DNA of 64,000 nt. It comes from Marisa cornuarietis. Its lineage: Eukaryota > Mollusca > Gastropoda > Architaenioglossa > Ampullariidae. The notes beneath the pieces were generated by a model. The model saw only the letters and a list, made by a program, of their open reading frames with translations. It was not told the origin of the DNA and ran no database searches. Both the position numbers and the translations under genes were made by a program. Positions 1 to 12,870 of this stretch are shown piece after piece; positions within the stretch are counted from its first letter, which is position 1, and each line of letters starts with the position of its first letter. Where the stretch lies: NCBI GenBank assembly GCA_004794655.1, contig SMMW01000046.1, positions 6,745,501 through 6,809,500 of the forward strand, written 5' to 3'.

Positions 1-200
1 CATATTCTCTGATATTTAATGTACAGTTGGACCTTATATTTGATATAGTGCTTTCTCTGTTGATTAACTGGTGCATCTGCATTTGATGTAATTGTTTATC
101 CATATTATTTGCACTATACACCTTATCTACATTTGATGGACTGGTTCATCTACATCTGATGAACTGGGATCAATATTTGATATTGTGTTCATCTATATTT
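1..200. repeat. degenerate minisatellite, about 30 bp unit
   Basis: Variants of CATCTACATTTGATG(G/A)ACTGG recur at irregular spacing of about 25-35 bp through the first 200 bases. No coding signal is visible. The block lies in the part of the vsx locus downstream of exon 3, presumably intronic. Confidence 0.45.
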
Positions 201-545
201 AACATACTACCACATCTACATCACATGTTAATGCCTTTTAACAGTTCAAACGTTTATAAGACACGTAATTGTTTTATATTAAAAAAAAGCCTTGTGAAAT
301 ACACAGTGGCTTTGCAATGATTAAAAATAATGTGTGTCTCTACATATAACAGCAGTGCACAATCTTCTGAACTTATGTTCGACGTTTTCTGTCTTCATGG
401 ATATAATCTACAAAAGTTCGATAAAGATAACGTCTTTAAATGGTGTGTATGCATTTGTATACAGAGCTTTAATGATATGATATTTACTACAAGTTTTGTC
501 AAAGACTTTTCATATTCTAACCAAATTTTTTTTAAATTTACTTTA

Positions 546-672
546 AGTTGTATCGAATAATGTGTACACTAACATGTGTAAGGGCTATTTTACATTCAGT
601 TGTATCAGATGCCGTGTACACTAACGTGTGAGGGCCTTTTTACATTCAGTTGTATCAGATGCTTTTTATACT
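546..672. repeat. tandem repeat, about 52 bp unit, 2.4 copies
   Basis: The unit starts AGTTGTATC and runs through GTGTACACTAAC, a GGGC block and TTTACATTC. It begins at 546, 598 and 648. The copies differ by a few bases and the third is truncated. Confidence 0.75.
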
Positions 673-1323
673 TAGTTGAAAAGGGATGATGTGTGTGTTG
701 TGTGGGATGTGTGCATGCTTGCTTGCTCTTTCAATGATACCAGGACCTAGTGTACGAAGTCATTGCCCTGCTGCACGCAGTAGGTCCCAGATGCTCATTT
801 AACATTCTTGTAAGCGCGGCACCTAGAAATTCTAGTCGGTGATTGGTGAGCGCAATCTGACAACCATGGCATTTGCTGAAAAACTAGACAAAAAAAAAAA
901 AAAGAACTGTCCCAGTTGCCAGCCACTCATATTGCAAAATCTAATTTTCCTATTTTTTACGTAAAGGCACTGGATAAAGGATGCTGTGCGACTCCAAAAT
1001 GCGCTTTTGAATGCAAAAAAGGCAAGGTGTTGTCTTAATTAGGCGCACTTTCCTCTCCCAGACTTGAGGGGAACAAAGAAGAGGAAATGGGTGCAATAAC
1101 TGTCGGGTGTACCTTCTTAAGCTCGCCCTTGTTTCTCATCATTTATCATCCCGCGCCGCGTGCTACAGCGGCTTCATTGTCGACCCAGGTGTGTAGGATC
1201 CGATACTGAACCGGACATTAATCTCGATGGACCATAAACGGCTCTCTACACAAAGCGATGCGGCCGACAAAGCGTCGACGATTTTTATTACGTATAAATT
1301 GTTTTCTAGCGCTAGTGGCTGCA

Positions 1324-1427
<104 letters not shown>

Positions 1428-1946
1428 GAATGTACAACCAGCAATAAAATCAGCGCAAGGTGGAAAGCTTATCCTACTTCAGTTTTCATTGTTGACAAGT
1501 TATTGTGTACTGACTGATTTTTGGATTACTCTTTATTTTCCTTTTGATGAGCTCTAAGTTGTTATCTTGATTTAATCTTTAGGCGTCGCTTAGAGTTTCA
1601 TCCTTCCATTTATAGGACAAAAACCAAATAAAAGCAAATATAAAAAAGCTCAAATTAATCTACCTACATGCAAGGATAAAAGCTTTCAGAAACCAGCTAC
1701 TGTTCAAGACTATCTCATGGGTATAACAAACAGGGACGGACACAGAAATGTACAAACAGGCAAATTCATAGACAGGTAGGTAGGAAGGTAGTTGAGCAGG
1801 TAGACAACTACATCTAAATAAATAAAAGGATGTGCCATTAGACACATATTGATGGTACACATCGGTTCCATAATATTATAATCAGGAAAAAATAGACAAT
1901 TGGAGCTGCTTATCGGACAGAACAAAGAAGAGTGAGAGTAGCTCAC

Positions 1947-2070
1947 CTGAATGCGGTCTTCGGGTAGGCTGGTCTTCATCGCCAACATTTCTCTTGTTTG
2001 AACATCCGGGTAGTGTGCGTCCTTGAAGGCCTTTTCAAGCTCCTCCAGCTGATAGCTTGTGAAGATGGTC
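1947..2070 (-). CDS. vsx: vsx exon 3: homeodomain helices I-II and start of helix III
   Basis: 124 bases coding for homeodomain residues 6-46. The conserved [13 protein letters not shown] and LPEDRIQ segments are present. One residue differs from the usual Vsx form: KTSLPED where KTELPED is typical. Donor CAG|gtgagc splits the domain between Q46 and V47. Confidence 0.95.
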
Positions 2071-3731
2071 CTAAAAGCCAATATCAAACATCGTTTTAAT
2101 TTCCTAAAACATATTACTAGGAAAAGAGCCTCTTGACTATTGTCAAGAATGCCACACATTAAAAAATAAACAGTCTTGATTTTGTTTTTTAGCCAGTACA
2201 GGTAGAACTAGTCACGTGCCCACGCCCCGTACCCTCCCCCGGACACAGTATGGAGAAAAAGGTAGGTCTGTCCACTCTTTATGTTTAGAGGAGAAATCAG
2301 TCTGCATGAGATGACACTGACCTTGTTTGTGACTTAAGCGAAACATAAAGCGCAATTTCATTAGTACGAAAAAAGTGCACAGTTTCCTACTTCTGTTCAT
2401 TTGAAAAGAGCGAGGACTCAGTTCTAAAACCGTGGCCTGACGCCAGCATTAATGCAGCCCACAAGGAAAAATACACAAGAGAGCACCTCCCCCTACTTAC
2501 TCAAGGCATTGTATGTCCCAATAACCAATGAACGTCGGTGTATGTACCCCAGTCAGCTGGGTGCATCGAAGGACATCTCATATACGTCACCATCATGCTT
2601 CAGTCAACCAGGTGCCCCAGTTGCCCTGAGTACCCACGTTTGAGATATAGGTTGCCCAAGATGCTCAACGAAGGTCACTAATACTGGTTATGGCCCCCTG
2701 ATTCAGTTTTATCAGAATATCACGATTAGTTATATCACAAGATATCTTACTTATCACGTGTTTGTGCTTCATAGTGAGCTTTTCCCGTTATCATCGTGAC
2801 CCAGGCTTTGCCCACAAAAGTCGAGGGAGGCTAATTACTCCTCCTCCCCTACAAACAAACTCACAATATATGTCTTAAAGGTGCATCTCATGATTCCTGC
2901 TAGAAAATTTCTGCAGAAAAAACTCTATATCAAAGTTCAAAAACTGGTAACACGTGAATAACTATTTTAGGGGTACATAATCATGTCTAACAAATCAGTC
3001 ATTTTGTATAATCAAAAATCTACCACGGCATCAAACTGCTCATTTTCTTTTAATTATGTTTGTCCCTGTGCTTTTTAGCAACAACAACAACAACAACAAA
3101 AATCCTCACGATTTATGACTACAATGCTTGTTGCTGCATTTGGCCCAACATTTTCCTTCACTATTAAAAATCTGTGCATTCCCACCGGATATTTCCATCA
3201 ACTTCGCGACTGGTCTATTTTCTAGTTTGCTGTCGCCATTGACAAGCGGATATGAAAAGTTGAATGCAATTCATTCGCCGCCAGATGGGCCAGCACCCCG
3301 TTGTCATCAGGAGAGCAAGAGTTATTGAACTTACCTGTGCCTGCGTTTCTTCTTCTTCTTCTTGGAGTGATTCGCACCCAGCTGCAGACTCTCGAACGCC
3401 GCTGGTTCGCACTTCCGCTCATCTGTGACGGAAATGACTCAAAGTTTTTAAGAGGTCCTGCTTGCGTCACGTGGTCTACTTCTGCGCGGAGAACACAGAA
3501 TAAATGTTGGGGCGACAGAAGGTCCATTTTCTGTAGGCGTTGTCATCAAAACATTCGCTGATCAGGCTCCCTCGCCAGTACAAATGCTCACTAATCTTTT
3601 TATGCTATTTATTTTATTCTGCTTATTTACTTTCAGTTCATTGAGTAGATTTGTCTTTCGTTTAATAAACAGCTCAATTCACGACTCGGACCTAGCCAAA
3701 ACCTTTGTAGTTTTTTTTTTCTTGAATACAC

Positions 3732-3793
<62 letters not shown>

Positions 3794-3893
3794 GAGAGAG
3801 AGAGAGAACGCCAAACGAAAACACACACTACCCTGCACACACTATCCCACTTAAACATTGAAATTGTATATTCTCTCTTTCTCTCTCTTTCTT

Positions 3894-3925
<32 letters not shown>

Positions 3926-4095
3926 TTTTTCTCTTTCACACACACACACACACACCGAACGCACAAATACAAATCAGTGCATGCTCTATGACTAAGCCTT
4001 AGCGACTATCCCTGTACCAGAAAAAAAACATGGACGTATTCTGTTTTGCTGAAAAATCAAAAGAGTTTTACGATTCTCCCCTTTCCCCCCATCCT

Positions 4096-4159
<64 letters not shown>

Positions 4160-5169
4160 CCTCGCTAAGACAAACCTTATCTACACAAGCCCTCCATCAC
4201 TACCACAGTCCAGCAACAAGGCGCTTGAATCAACAGCTGACAACAAAAGCTCTTAAAGCAGTTCAGACAATTGTGCCATGGAGATCGCTTTAACAAACAA
4301 GCACACAATGAGAACACCCCAACACCTCAGCCTCCCCCCCTCCTGTCCACAGGTCTTGCAGTCATGCGTTCTATTTGTTAAAAAAAATAATTATCGATTG
4401 CTCATCACAAGCGCTGAGGAGAATCGTCTGATTAAGTAGACGGGATGAACTGAAGCGGAGGTCCTTCTCTTGTTTTTGACAGCCGATTTATGTCCCCTGG
4501 GTCCACGGATGATTACCCCAAGTAATGCTTGGCCTAATGAGTTCACACTGTCCTGCCTGGAGTTCACTACTGAAAGGCGTAATTGGCTGTGAGACTTTAT
4601 TTAGGAAAGAAAAAAAATTGAAAGCCACCTTGGCGACTGGACGTAAAGGAGAAATATTAAACCGTTTCTTCCATTTGACGGGTCCCGTTCATCAGGGATG
4701 CAGGCATTTGTGTCACTTTTAAGATTCGGCTGTTCAATTTACGGTGCTTGAGAAATGGTGCTAACAACACGTAAGAATTAATTGATTTTAAAGATACATT
4801 TAGCAGGTGTTTCATCTGAAAAATGTCTACTTCAGAAGATGAGGACTATTTTCAGATTTACGTGAAACAATTATTTACGCAGCAGCGAGAGTAACATTTA
4901 CACGGAGGTAGAAAGACGTTGCTGAGAATAACCGCTGACAAATAGATCATCGGTTACAATGGCAAATTTTGGAGTTCAAATTTTGCAGTCAGTTTAGTAT
5001 TCTCTTTCTACCTCTATCTCTCTTCCACTCCCCTTGTCTCTCTCTCTCTCTCTAACACACACACACACACATGTCATTCAATAACACGTTTTTTTGTTAT
5101 TTCAAGTTGTATTTAGCTATGTAACCCCCTTATCCAGCCCCCAGCGTCTTTAGAGGAAGAGAGAGAGAG

Positions 5170-5210
<41 letters not shown>

Positions 5211-5380
5211 GTGCGTGTTTCAGAAAAAAAGGAAACTTCAAAGACAAATTTCCAGTATTCAGGATCAATCCCAATGCTGACTAGATCATACACGTGTCAA
5301 CATCGATTAATGTATAACCCCGACAAATATTAGATTTATCATAAATCAACCTGCTCTCTTCTAGACACTGACTAATCAGG

Positions 5381-5411
<31 letters not shown>

Positions 5412-7929
5412 TTTGACAACTGGACCAGAGTAAAGTGTACTCCATGTCCTATTCCATGTTTATGAATTATGCACTGTACTGAGATTATCATCTTGCTTCA
5501 TGTTATGTCCTACCATAGATTTAAAAGTCATTTTCTCGGTTCACTATGATATTCAACTTTTAAAAAAAATGCATAGTTTTAATACTACCTGTTGAAGCAT
5601 TTTCTTTCAACAAAAAGTTGAACGCTGTTTATTCACTACGATATCAAAATATTACAAATGAAAAATATATTATTAGTTTGCATTGCATGTCCGCATTTTT
5701 GTTATAACAAACTATATTTAGACGAACCTTCTAGTACAAGCAAAATGTAAAGTCACACACAGTTGACCAAAGGAGAAAACATCGTGTTTGATACATAAAT
5801 TCTAATTCTTTTGTACGCACAGAGATTTCGACACATTCGTATGGTGGTTCGTGTACTACAGTATCGTATTATTCTCCCACACCGATGCCTGTTATTAAGT
5901 ATTTTTGAAGCATCTTTCCAAATCAGCAATATCAATCCTGCTCTTTTGATCAAAACTGCACTAACAAGGATGGTCATTCAATCAGCTCTTGGCCAGCGCT
6001 GTTGATCATATCTGACAATACTGAGTTCTTCTATACTATTTTATAGTCATTATTACATTATCCGGACAAATCAAAATGCGACTTTAATTAAGGCAGTAAT
6101 TTTTGTTAATTTAAAACTATTTTAGGATGTTGTAAAAAATATGAAGCATGAGAATAATAAAATACTCTACTTGATTTTTTAAAAGTAATACTTACTCCGA
6201 TTTGACAATGGTGGAAGATTGTTCTCTACTTTAAACGTACTTTTGTATGTTGAGTTTCGAGATTTATCCGCGGTAAACGTCCGTTTATAAATAATAAATA
6301 CGTGTTTCCTCGCGATGCTATAGTGTTTACACAAGATAAACCCCCTGTGCTTGTTTTTCTTTGTGTAATAGCACCCTCTCAGGACAATTGTTTCTCGGGT
6401 AGTCTGTTTACTTCGTGGGGGAAGCGAGGCGAGCTACTGGGGAGGGGGAAAGATGGAAGCTCGCGCAATGTCTTGTGGGTTAAAAAAAAAATAATTATTC
6501 ATAACTGCCTAGTCATGAGATCAATTAACGTTGGGACACCATCTGAAAACTGAACTAAGATGCCAACAGACAAGCAAAACGTCTGGTAGCACCGCTTTTA
6601 AGATAGCAAAAATATTGTAGTCTTCGAAGATGCCAAAGTCGTCCTTTTTGCTCGTAAATAATCTTTTTTTTTTTGGGGGGGGTGGGGGGGGTTCGCCTGC
6701 TATTCATTATAACATTCTCCTCAGTACTCGGCAGAAGGAATAATTTTCGAAATAGCCGTTTACTGGAGTAGTAACCGCATGGCTTAACCTGCCCTCACCT
6801 GTAAGTGTTTTTTATTGTTAAACGCTTAAGCAATAAAAATTGGTAGATTGTTTTGACTTACTGGCTACATTTATCATTAACTGAAAAGATGAGATTTTTG
6901 TTAACGAAATGCTCTTACTCACTATTGCATACTTTAATCTCTTGTTTACAAATATCTTTACAGCTATATGAAAAATCCACTTTGGTAGCAACTGGTTATA
7001 GCTTAAAATCTCTAGACAACTGACGTAACGAGCGCAGTCCTGCCGAGATAATAGCTACAATACTGAAACTCTGTCAGGAACATTACAGGTGCTAGCGCTG
7101 AAATTGGTCTCTTTGTTTTTCTTTCACGAATTGTTCACAAAACTGTTAATCCGATATTTAATTGGTCTTCTTTGTGTTGCATTTTTTATAGTTTAGTTAC
7201 AGAATATGGTAGCCTTTGTACCTCTGCTCCATGCATGGGATAATTTTCCCTAGGCGACCACTTTCACACGCTGTTTGCTGCGACTCCTAAAATATCGTGG
7301 ATGCAGAAATCATTCGTCTTGTAATCAATGAACACGTTTACATCCACGTCTGTCGATAACGCAGACGGTTGGCAGGGTGAGAGGGAACTGAATTTCAGCA
7401 GCTTTGTGGATGCATCACCAAAGTCGGGACAGGTGGGGACAATTTTTTTTATTTAAGTTGTTCTGCTCAACTTGCCTCGCATGACTTTGCTATTTTTCTT
7501 TGGAAAGATACGGCATGGCGACGCAAAGAAGCAACAATTAGCTAAATTTCTTTGACAAGCCAGGTTCCCAAATCTCCAAGCGAAACATTTGCTAAAAATA
7601 TTTCTTTTCCTTTTGTGCAAAAACGACTGTTTATTATTCATTTATTTATCAATCGATTCCAAGAACAATAAAGTTACTTTTAGGTATAAACCTGTAGAAA
7701 TCAATGAAAGAAATGCATGAATCGAAGAATATTTTGGTGTTTTCTTCTAATACAGAATATTTTGCTTTTTTCTAATAAAGACTATTTCTGCTAAGGACTC
7801 TGTCACAGCGATCCTATTATAAGCTTTATTGTAGTTTATTTAGTTTGAGGCTTTAAGGTGTTTATTTTTGTCAGTGTACAGGTAAAATTAAGACAGACAA
7901 AAAAGATAAAAAGGGTCAGAACGCACGTG

Positions 7930-8018
<89 letters not shown>

Positions 8019-9016
8019 GACTGATGAAAACACGAAGATATTGAGCTAACACGTGATTTTCTTAACTTTACAATCAACATCGCACAGAAGAAGGAAAACA
8101 AGAAAAATAATCAGATTTAACTTTTAAAAGAAGGCTTAAAGCAAAAAAAAAAAAAAAAAACTGCACGCAATATGAAGAGAATAGACAGCAAGCAGAAGAT
8201 AATGACACAACAGCCACATAGCGGGACTTAGAAGCAATGCAGGAGAATGAATGATGAGTAAATACAGATACAGCTGGACACGAAGCATCATGATCACAAG
8301 GTATACAACACGAAGCCAACCGCAGAAAGCGAGCAACAAATAGAAAACTTATTCCCCTTCTACGAAAGAATACACGTGAAAGAATAATTCCATACTGCTG
8401 AGGAAAAAAACAAACGAAATGACAGAACGTGGAGGGTGCGAAGAACAAAACAAAGATGAACAGGGAATAGCTGATAACTGAACAAGATCACATGATGCAA
8501 AGCACAGACCGACAACGGGTAGTCCCTAACCGATCGTTTTACAAGCATAATAAAATAAAATAAATGGACACGATGGTCAGTGACTGACCAAAACGACGTG
8601 AACAGAAATACCCCAAAGGTTGACAAACGGAAGGTAAATAACGGAAAATCATCACAACGGCGAGAGACAGCGAGTAGGCCACCGAATGACTGACCAGGCT
8701 TAAAGACGTCGCAGTGGCTAGTGGCTGCGGAGAAGATGTTGAAGTTGAGAATCGTCTGGCCCGACGTAGAGATGGAGTCGATCACAGGACCTCTCCACGG
8801 GTATCCACCCAGATCGCCGCGGTACCGGAAGGCGGGTAGCCGCACCCCGTGCGGGAAGAAGGCGTCGGCGGGCAGTGAGCCCAAACCGGAAGTCCGCGAC
8901 AGTTCCCGTCCTTCCGGTCCGCGAGGTACCAACGACGCAAGATCCTTTTCCTGTGGCTGCTGCTGCTGCTGCTGCTGATGGTGATTGTGGGGTTGATGAT
9001 GGTGATCCTGCTGGTG

Positions 9017-9055
<39 letters not shown>

Positions 9056-9232
9056 TTGCTGCTGTTGATGCTGCTGAAGGCCGAGCAAGTCTCTGATAGA
9101 AAACGCCGTCTTTTTACGAGGCTGCAGCAGCGCCATGTCACCAGAAGCAGGCAGGTGCGACACCTGACTGTCCTTTTTTAAATCCGGAGCGCACACCTCA
9201 GGTGTCCCGGAGTCTGGATATCCCCTCTTCAT
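1947..9232 (-). CDS. vsx: Visual system homeobox gene (Vsx/Chx10 type), 5' part, three exons
   Basis: Paired-like homeodomain transcription factor; in animals Vsx genes specify retinal bipolar cells and other interneurons, acting in the nucleus. Model on the minus strand: exon 1 9232-8695, exon 2 3422-3335, exon 3 2070-1947. Donors are gtcagt, gtaagt and gtgagc, acceptors cacag and ttttag, and all phases agree (1, 2, 0). The 250 residues seen contain an eh1/octapeptide-like FSIRDLLGL at about 44-52, a Q/H-rich tract at about 53-93, a basic [10 protein letters not shown] run, and homeodomain positions 6-46 including [12 protein letters not shown] and LPEDRIQ. That sequence is diagnostic of the Vsx class. 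Exon 3 stops after Q46, at the intron position common in paired-like homeoboxes. The WFQNRR recognition half and the CVC domain were not found in 1-1946, so the gene runs off the left edge. The start has an in-frame TAG seven codons upstream. Confidence 0.93.
2071..3334 (-). other. vsx intron 2
   Basis: 1,264 bases with clean gtaagt donor and ttttag acceptor. It holds a small (CAA)n run at about 3,080. No other gene is visible. Confidence 0.85.
3335..3422 (-). CDS. vsx: vsx exon 2: basic N-terminal arm of the homeodomain
   Basis: 88 bases. Acceptor ccgtcacag, donor CACAG|gtaagt. It codes for about 29 residues ending in six lysines and RRHR, the N-terminal arm of a Vsx homeodomain. It enters in phase 1 and leaves in phase 2, matching exons 1 and 3. 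Confidence 0.9.
3735..3808. repeat. (AC)n followed by (AG)n microsatellite
   Basis: About 28 AC units to 3791, then an AG run. A CT-rich stretch at about 3870-3935 and another short AC run follow. Confidence 0.97.
4100..4158. repeat. (AC)n microsatellite
   Basis: About 29 uninterrupted AC units. Confidence 0.97.
5169..5217. repeat. (GTGC)n tetranucleotide microsatellite
   Basis: About 11 GTGC units preceded by a short GA run. Confidence 0.95.
7932..8015. repeat. compound (TG)n(AG)n microsatellite
   Basis: A TG run to 7984 directly followed by an AG run to 8015. Confidence 0.97.
8695..9232 (-). CDS. vsx: vsx exon 1: eh1-like motif and polyglutamine/histidine tract
   Basis: 538 bases coding for 179 residues plus one base. 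It opens with MKRGYPDSG. The eh1-like segment (residues 44-52) should recruit a Groucho-type corepressor, as in other Vsx proteins. Residues 53-93 are almost only Q and H, encoded largely by CAG/CAA. The C-terminal part has [16 protein letters not shown] and ends at KP before donor G|gtcagt. Open frame continues into the intron to 8360, but joining at 8695 is the only phase-1 donor I found that matches exon 2. Confidence 0.88.
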
Positions 9233-9689
9233 GTCACGGCCAAACTGTTCTAATGATCAGGTTCGGTGCTGGAATCGTTCAACTAGAAGACACCCCTACA
9301 CCGGTGGTAAGTTTGTGCACTTTCCAATCCTCCTAAAAGTTGTTTTCGTGAATGCAGCTTTGGAACGTCCGTATCCATAAATCTTCGCTAATACTACAAC
9401 TGAGGATCCGTCATTCAAATCGCTTACAAATGCAGCTATTTAAATTATATTAGTGTTCGAATAGGCTGGGGTTATCGCTTACTTTTATAACATGCGATCA
9501 GTCTTGCTTTTCTTTAAAAAAAAAAAGTAAATCTACTTCACACTCCCTAAAAAAAATATAATAATATCCAGTGTCTAACATCGAATTGCATAGGAAGCGA
9601 ATTTAGGGTTATTGGTGGTGAAAGGTAAGTCTGACAAATAAACAATTCCACGTTTTTAAGGTACGCGAAGTAAACAAATTACGTCACGC

Positions 9690-10560
9690 GAACTTTGGTG
9701 AAAAGCGGCGTCTCCCCTCCATCCACCCTCAACCACTCACTCATCCACTCACGCGCGATTCGCACGCGCTGTTCGTTCCAGCCGATGCCAACGGACTGCA
9801 CCTCGTTCGTTTTGGGCAGATCAGTGGCTCCGACGTTTGCACAGACACTAAGCAGCTCGCGAGTTGAGTTGCGCCTCGGGTGAGAGTAAGTGATCCAACG
9901 ACACCCGGTGCCCTCTGTGGACAAAGTGGCGCAGGCCGTCCGCGGGAGTCGCTTTCTAAGTCATCATCGTTGTCACCATCAGCGGAGTCTGGTCGCGCTT
10001 TGTGGGGCCCTCGCGTTGTGCGCAGCGCGTGCGACCCGCGTTAGCGATTAGCTCGTGAAGTGTTTAGGGGCAATTCCCTTGATTCTCTGGCCCACAGAGC
10101 CCTCGCCCGCGCAGTTACACATATTTTATCAAAGTCAGGCCACCCCTTTCCCGCGTCCTCCCTAAAAAAAAAAAAAAAACTTACGTCCAGTCTCCCTCCC
10201 ATTCCATCCATCCATCCCCACCACCACCACCACTACCACCACCACGTGCCTCGCACACATGCGCTCACGTGCAGGCACGCGGCTCGGAGTTTTGCACCGC
10301 CCCTCGAATCCGTCACTCGCAGGACCCAAGCTTTAGCAATAAGCTTTTATGGTGAATAATTCATCTCCCCCTTCTTTCACTCCTGCCTAGGTTCGCTCCT
10401 ATTGGCTGCTCGCCGCAACCTGCCGATCAACGCCTCAAAATTGAACGATTAAGTAGCCGCGCCTTTAGGCGGCTGGCCGAGACCACGCGAGTGCGCGCGC
10501 AAGCAGCGCGAAATCTAGTCGCGGCAGTCCCATCCCCTTTTTTTTTTTTTTTTCTTTTTT
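9690..10560 (-). promoter_or_regulatory. GC-richer upstream block of vsx, candidate promoter/5' UTR
   Basis: Immediately upstream of vsx the base composition changes from AT-rich to GC- and CpG-rich. The block contains a CCAAT-box-like CTATTGGCTG near 10,397 and GC-rich runs such as GCGCGCAAGCAGCGCG near 10,500. It is the obvious candidate for the vsx promoter or an upstream noncoding exon. No transcription start can be fixed from sequence alone. Confidence 0.4.
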
Positions 10561-11188
10561 AATAATGGCCAGCTGATCAGTGACAATTACACGTTTAGCC
10601 GACAAGCACGAAGGAGGTTTCGGGGGGAATTGTGGAATTGTGGAACAGGGAAAGCTGCTGCCTTTCTCAAAAGATGGACAGGACAGAGGAGAGGTCCTTG
10701 GCCAGGATGTAGTGTGGAATGATTGCCAACAGCACGAGCAGGCTTGGTGCCGAGTTCACTCTTTTTTCTGTGACAGCAATGACATTTGTGGGACCTCAAC
10801 TGGTGAAAAGGTGCTGAACTCAAGGCAATTGTAAACACCTTTCTTGTTTTTGAGTTTTGCTGTTTTTGGTGAGGGGCTATGTGTGTGGGGGAGGGTAGTA
10901 GCTTGAGTCTCAAAGTGGCAACTCAGTGGCAAAGAAGTTTAGCAGACCACGATGATGGAGAATATAGGTTTTCAAACTTTGAAACGTTAACGTGATAGTC
11001 GAAAGACATTAGGTATTCCCAAGAACAGTAAGCAGGTATACCTTAGTTTATCTTTGACGGTTAAATGGGAGGATAGTCTAGTCCGTCTGACCCATCTACT
11101 CCACCAATCGTCTTCACCCTCTCTCTAATTATATGTGTATATAAATCTATATATTTATATGTGTATACAAATAAATAAAGATAAATGT

Positions 11189-11262
<74 letters not shown>

Positions 11263-11600
11263 AATATCTCGCTGCACTTTTCCTGAAATGCCAGAACAAG
11301 CTCTAGCAAAAAGAAATCACTAAGTCCTTTCAAAGATCCACAAATAAGATTTTTTTTAAAATAGATTAAGCTGAAAGATGTTTCTCATTCAACCTTAAAT
11401 TTTTTTAACCTTTCTGCTCGAATGACCTGTGCGCTGTCTGGTTGACAGCCTCGGCTGTGGGCCCATGTCACGTTTTCTATGTGATCTCGTGTCCGGCAAG
11501 ATTTGCCCTAGGCAGATGGAAACTAAAACCTTTGTCATGCCGAGAAAGAGAAATGTCGTTAGGGCTGGTGGGGAAGAATACCCGTGCACCATTTCGATGA
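10561..11600. other. intergenic, no gene seen
   Basis: Contains a CT/AC microsatellite at 11,190-11,260 and no open frame with recognisable similarity. Confidence 0.6.
11201..11260. repeat. (AC)n microsatellite
   Basis: 30 AC units preceded by a short CT run. Confidence 0.97.
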
Positions 11601-11604
11601 TAAA

Positions 11605-11860
11605 TATAGGGCAAAAAACACTTGACTAGCTTTCAATGAGAAATCCGAGCAAAAAACACTTCGCTGGATTTTCAGTAATAAATACAGCGCAAGAAGCTCT
11701 TGACAAAAAAATGCGGGGCAAGGAATGCTTGACTGGCTTCTTAATAACAAACACTGTGCAAGAAACACTTCACTGGCTTTTCACTGACAAATGTGGGGCA
11801 AGAAACACTACTGGTTTCTTGACTGACAAATATGAGGCAAGAAATACTTCATTTGGGGAT
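11605..11860. repeat. degenerate minisatellite, about 45 bp unit
   Basis: The phrase GGCAAGAAACACTTnACTGG, followed by a TTTC/TAATAACAAAT block, recurs about five times at roughly 45 bp spacing. The plus-strand translation repeats with it (for example ARNTTGFLTDKYEARNTS), an effect of the repeat and not evidence for a protein. Confidence 0.65.
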
Positions 11861-11984
11861 TTTTTTTTAAGAGGCGAAGGATTTTGCAGCATCACTGAAA
11901 GAAATCAATCCTCTCAGAGAAGGTTAATATAAGGGGCGCAATTTGTAAGGTAAAAGTGGAATAAACCTGTTATCAGTAGGTAAG

Positions 11985-12870
11985 TCAGTCATTTTTCGTC
12001 CCTTGATTGGTACCAGTCGTTGTGGGGAGCACCACATGGACAAACGCGGCAGCTGACAAGACCCGCACCACTCACGCCTGTCTTGGGCGACAGTGAGCAG
12101 GTCCTGCACAGGACGACCAGTCCACTCCTTCACCCTCGTAAGCCAGTTTGTTTGTTTGTTTGTTTGTTTGTTTGTTTGTTTTGATTTTTTTGACCACCTT
12201 TGCGTCGACCACCCTCTAAGGTACCTTAAAAGACAGTCTTCCAAAGAGTCTCATGCCTGGTCACATGGCCCAACCAGACCAGTTAACTGTTGCAAGCAGG
12301 GTTTCCTGGTGTCCTACGACTGTGGCAACCGTGCTGCGGACAAAGTCATTGGTTTTATGCTCTCTGTATGAGATCCGGAGCAGCCTTCTCGGGCACTTGT
12401 TCTCGAATGCCTGGATCCTCCTCTCCGTATTGACAAGGAGAGTCCACGTTTCACATCTTTGAAGTAGGATCGGTACTATAGGGAGGGGGGATTTACAGAT
12501 TGCACTTCGTATTACACCTGATGTTATGGCGGTGGTAGAACCTGTCCAGCCTAGCCATGTCGTAGAGCTGCCGTCTTTGGAGAGGGTGGCTCCCAGGTAC
12601 TTAACATTGTTTAGCTTTTTTAGTCGTACCCTCTTCATGTAGATCTCTGCTTTGCCGTTGTCAATGACCATGACATTGCTCTAATCGGTGCTGGTCTCCA
12701 TTCCATATGCATTCGTCTGTTGGTAAGCTTTTGCAGGGCCTAGCTGGTGCCTGTTATTAGATCGATGTCAACTGCAAAGTGTAGACTTCAAATTATCCCT
12801 CCACCGATGAAAGTGGTGGTCGTGGAGTGTTTCATGCATGATATTCTCCAAGAAGATGTGAACAGCACAG
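11985..12870 (-). pseudogene. LINE reverse transcriptase fragment (degenerate)
   Basis: Non-LTR retrotransposon remnant. Reading on the minus strand gives LHFAVDIDLITGTS (the RT FADD box with a D to V change), then KYLGATLSKDG, LLRISYREHKTNDFVR and WTGRPVQDLL near the 3' end, in several frames. A (TTTG)n run interrupts it at 12,147. It is 5' truncated and frameshifted, so it is dead. The same family occurs at 17,729, 19,590 and 42,790. Confidence 0.85.
12147..12183. repeat. (TTTG)n microsatellite inside the LINE remnant
   Basis: About nine TTTG units, inserted or expanded within the LINE 3' coding region. Confidence 0.95.

Larger units (their letters stand above)
3423..8694 (-). other. vsx intron 1, microsatellite-rich
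   Basis: 5.27 kb intron. It carries several AC, CT and GTGC microsatellites (listed separately) and AT-rich sequence. No exon-like open frame with splice sites was found inside. Confidence 0.8.

Noticed and set aside
3065..3105. (CAA)n run as a possible coding polyglutamine exon
   Set aside because: Lies in a vsx intron without flanking splice signals.
8978..9181. Plus-strand leucine- and alanine-rich frames
   Set aside because: They are the antisense shadow of the vsx CAG tract.
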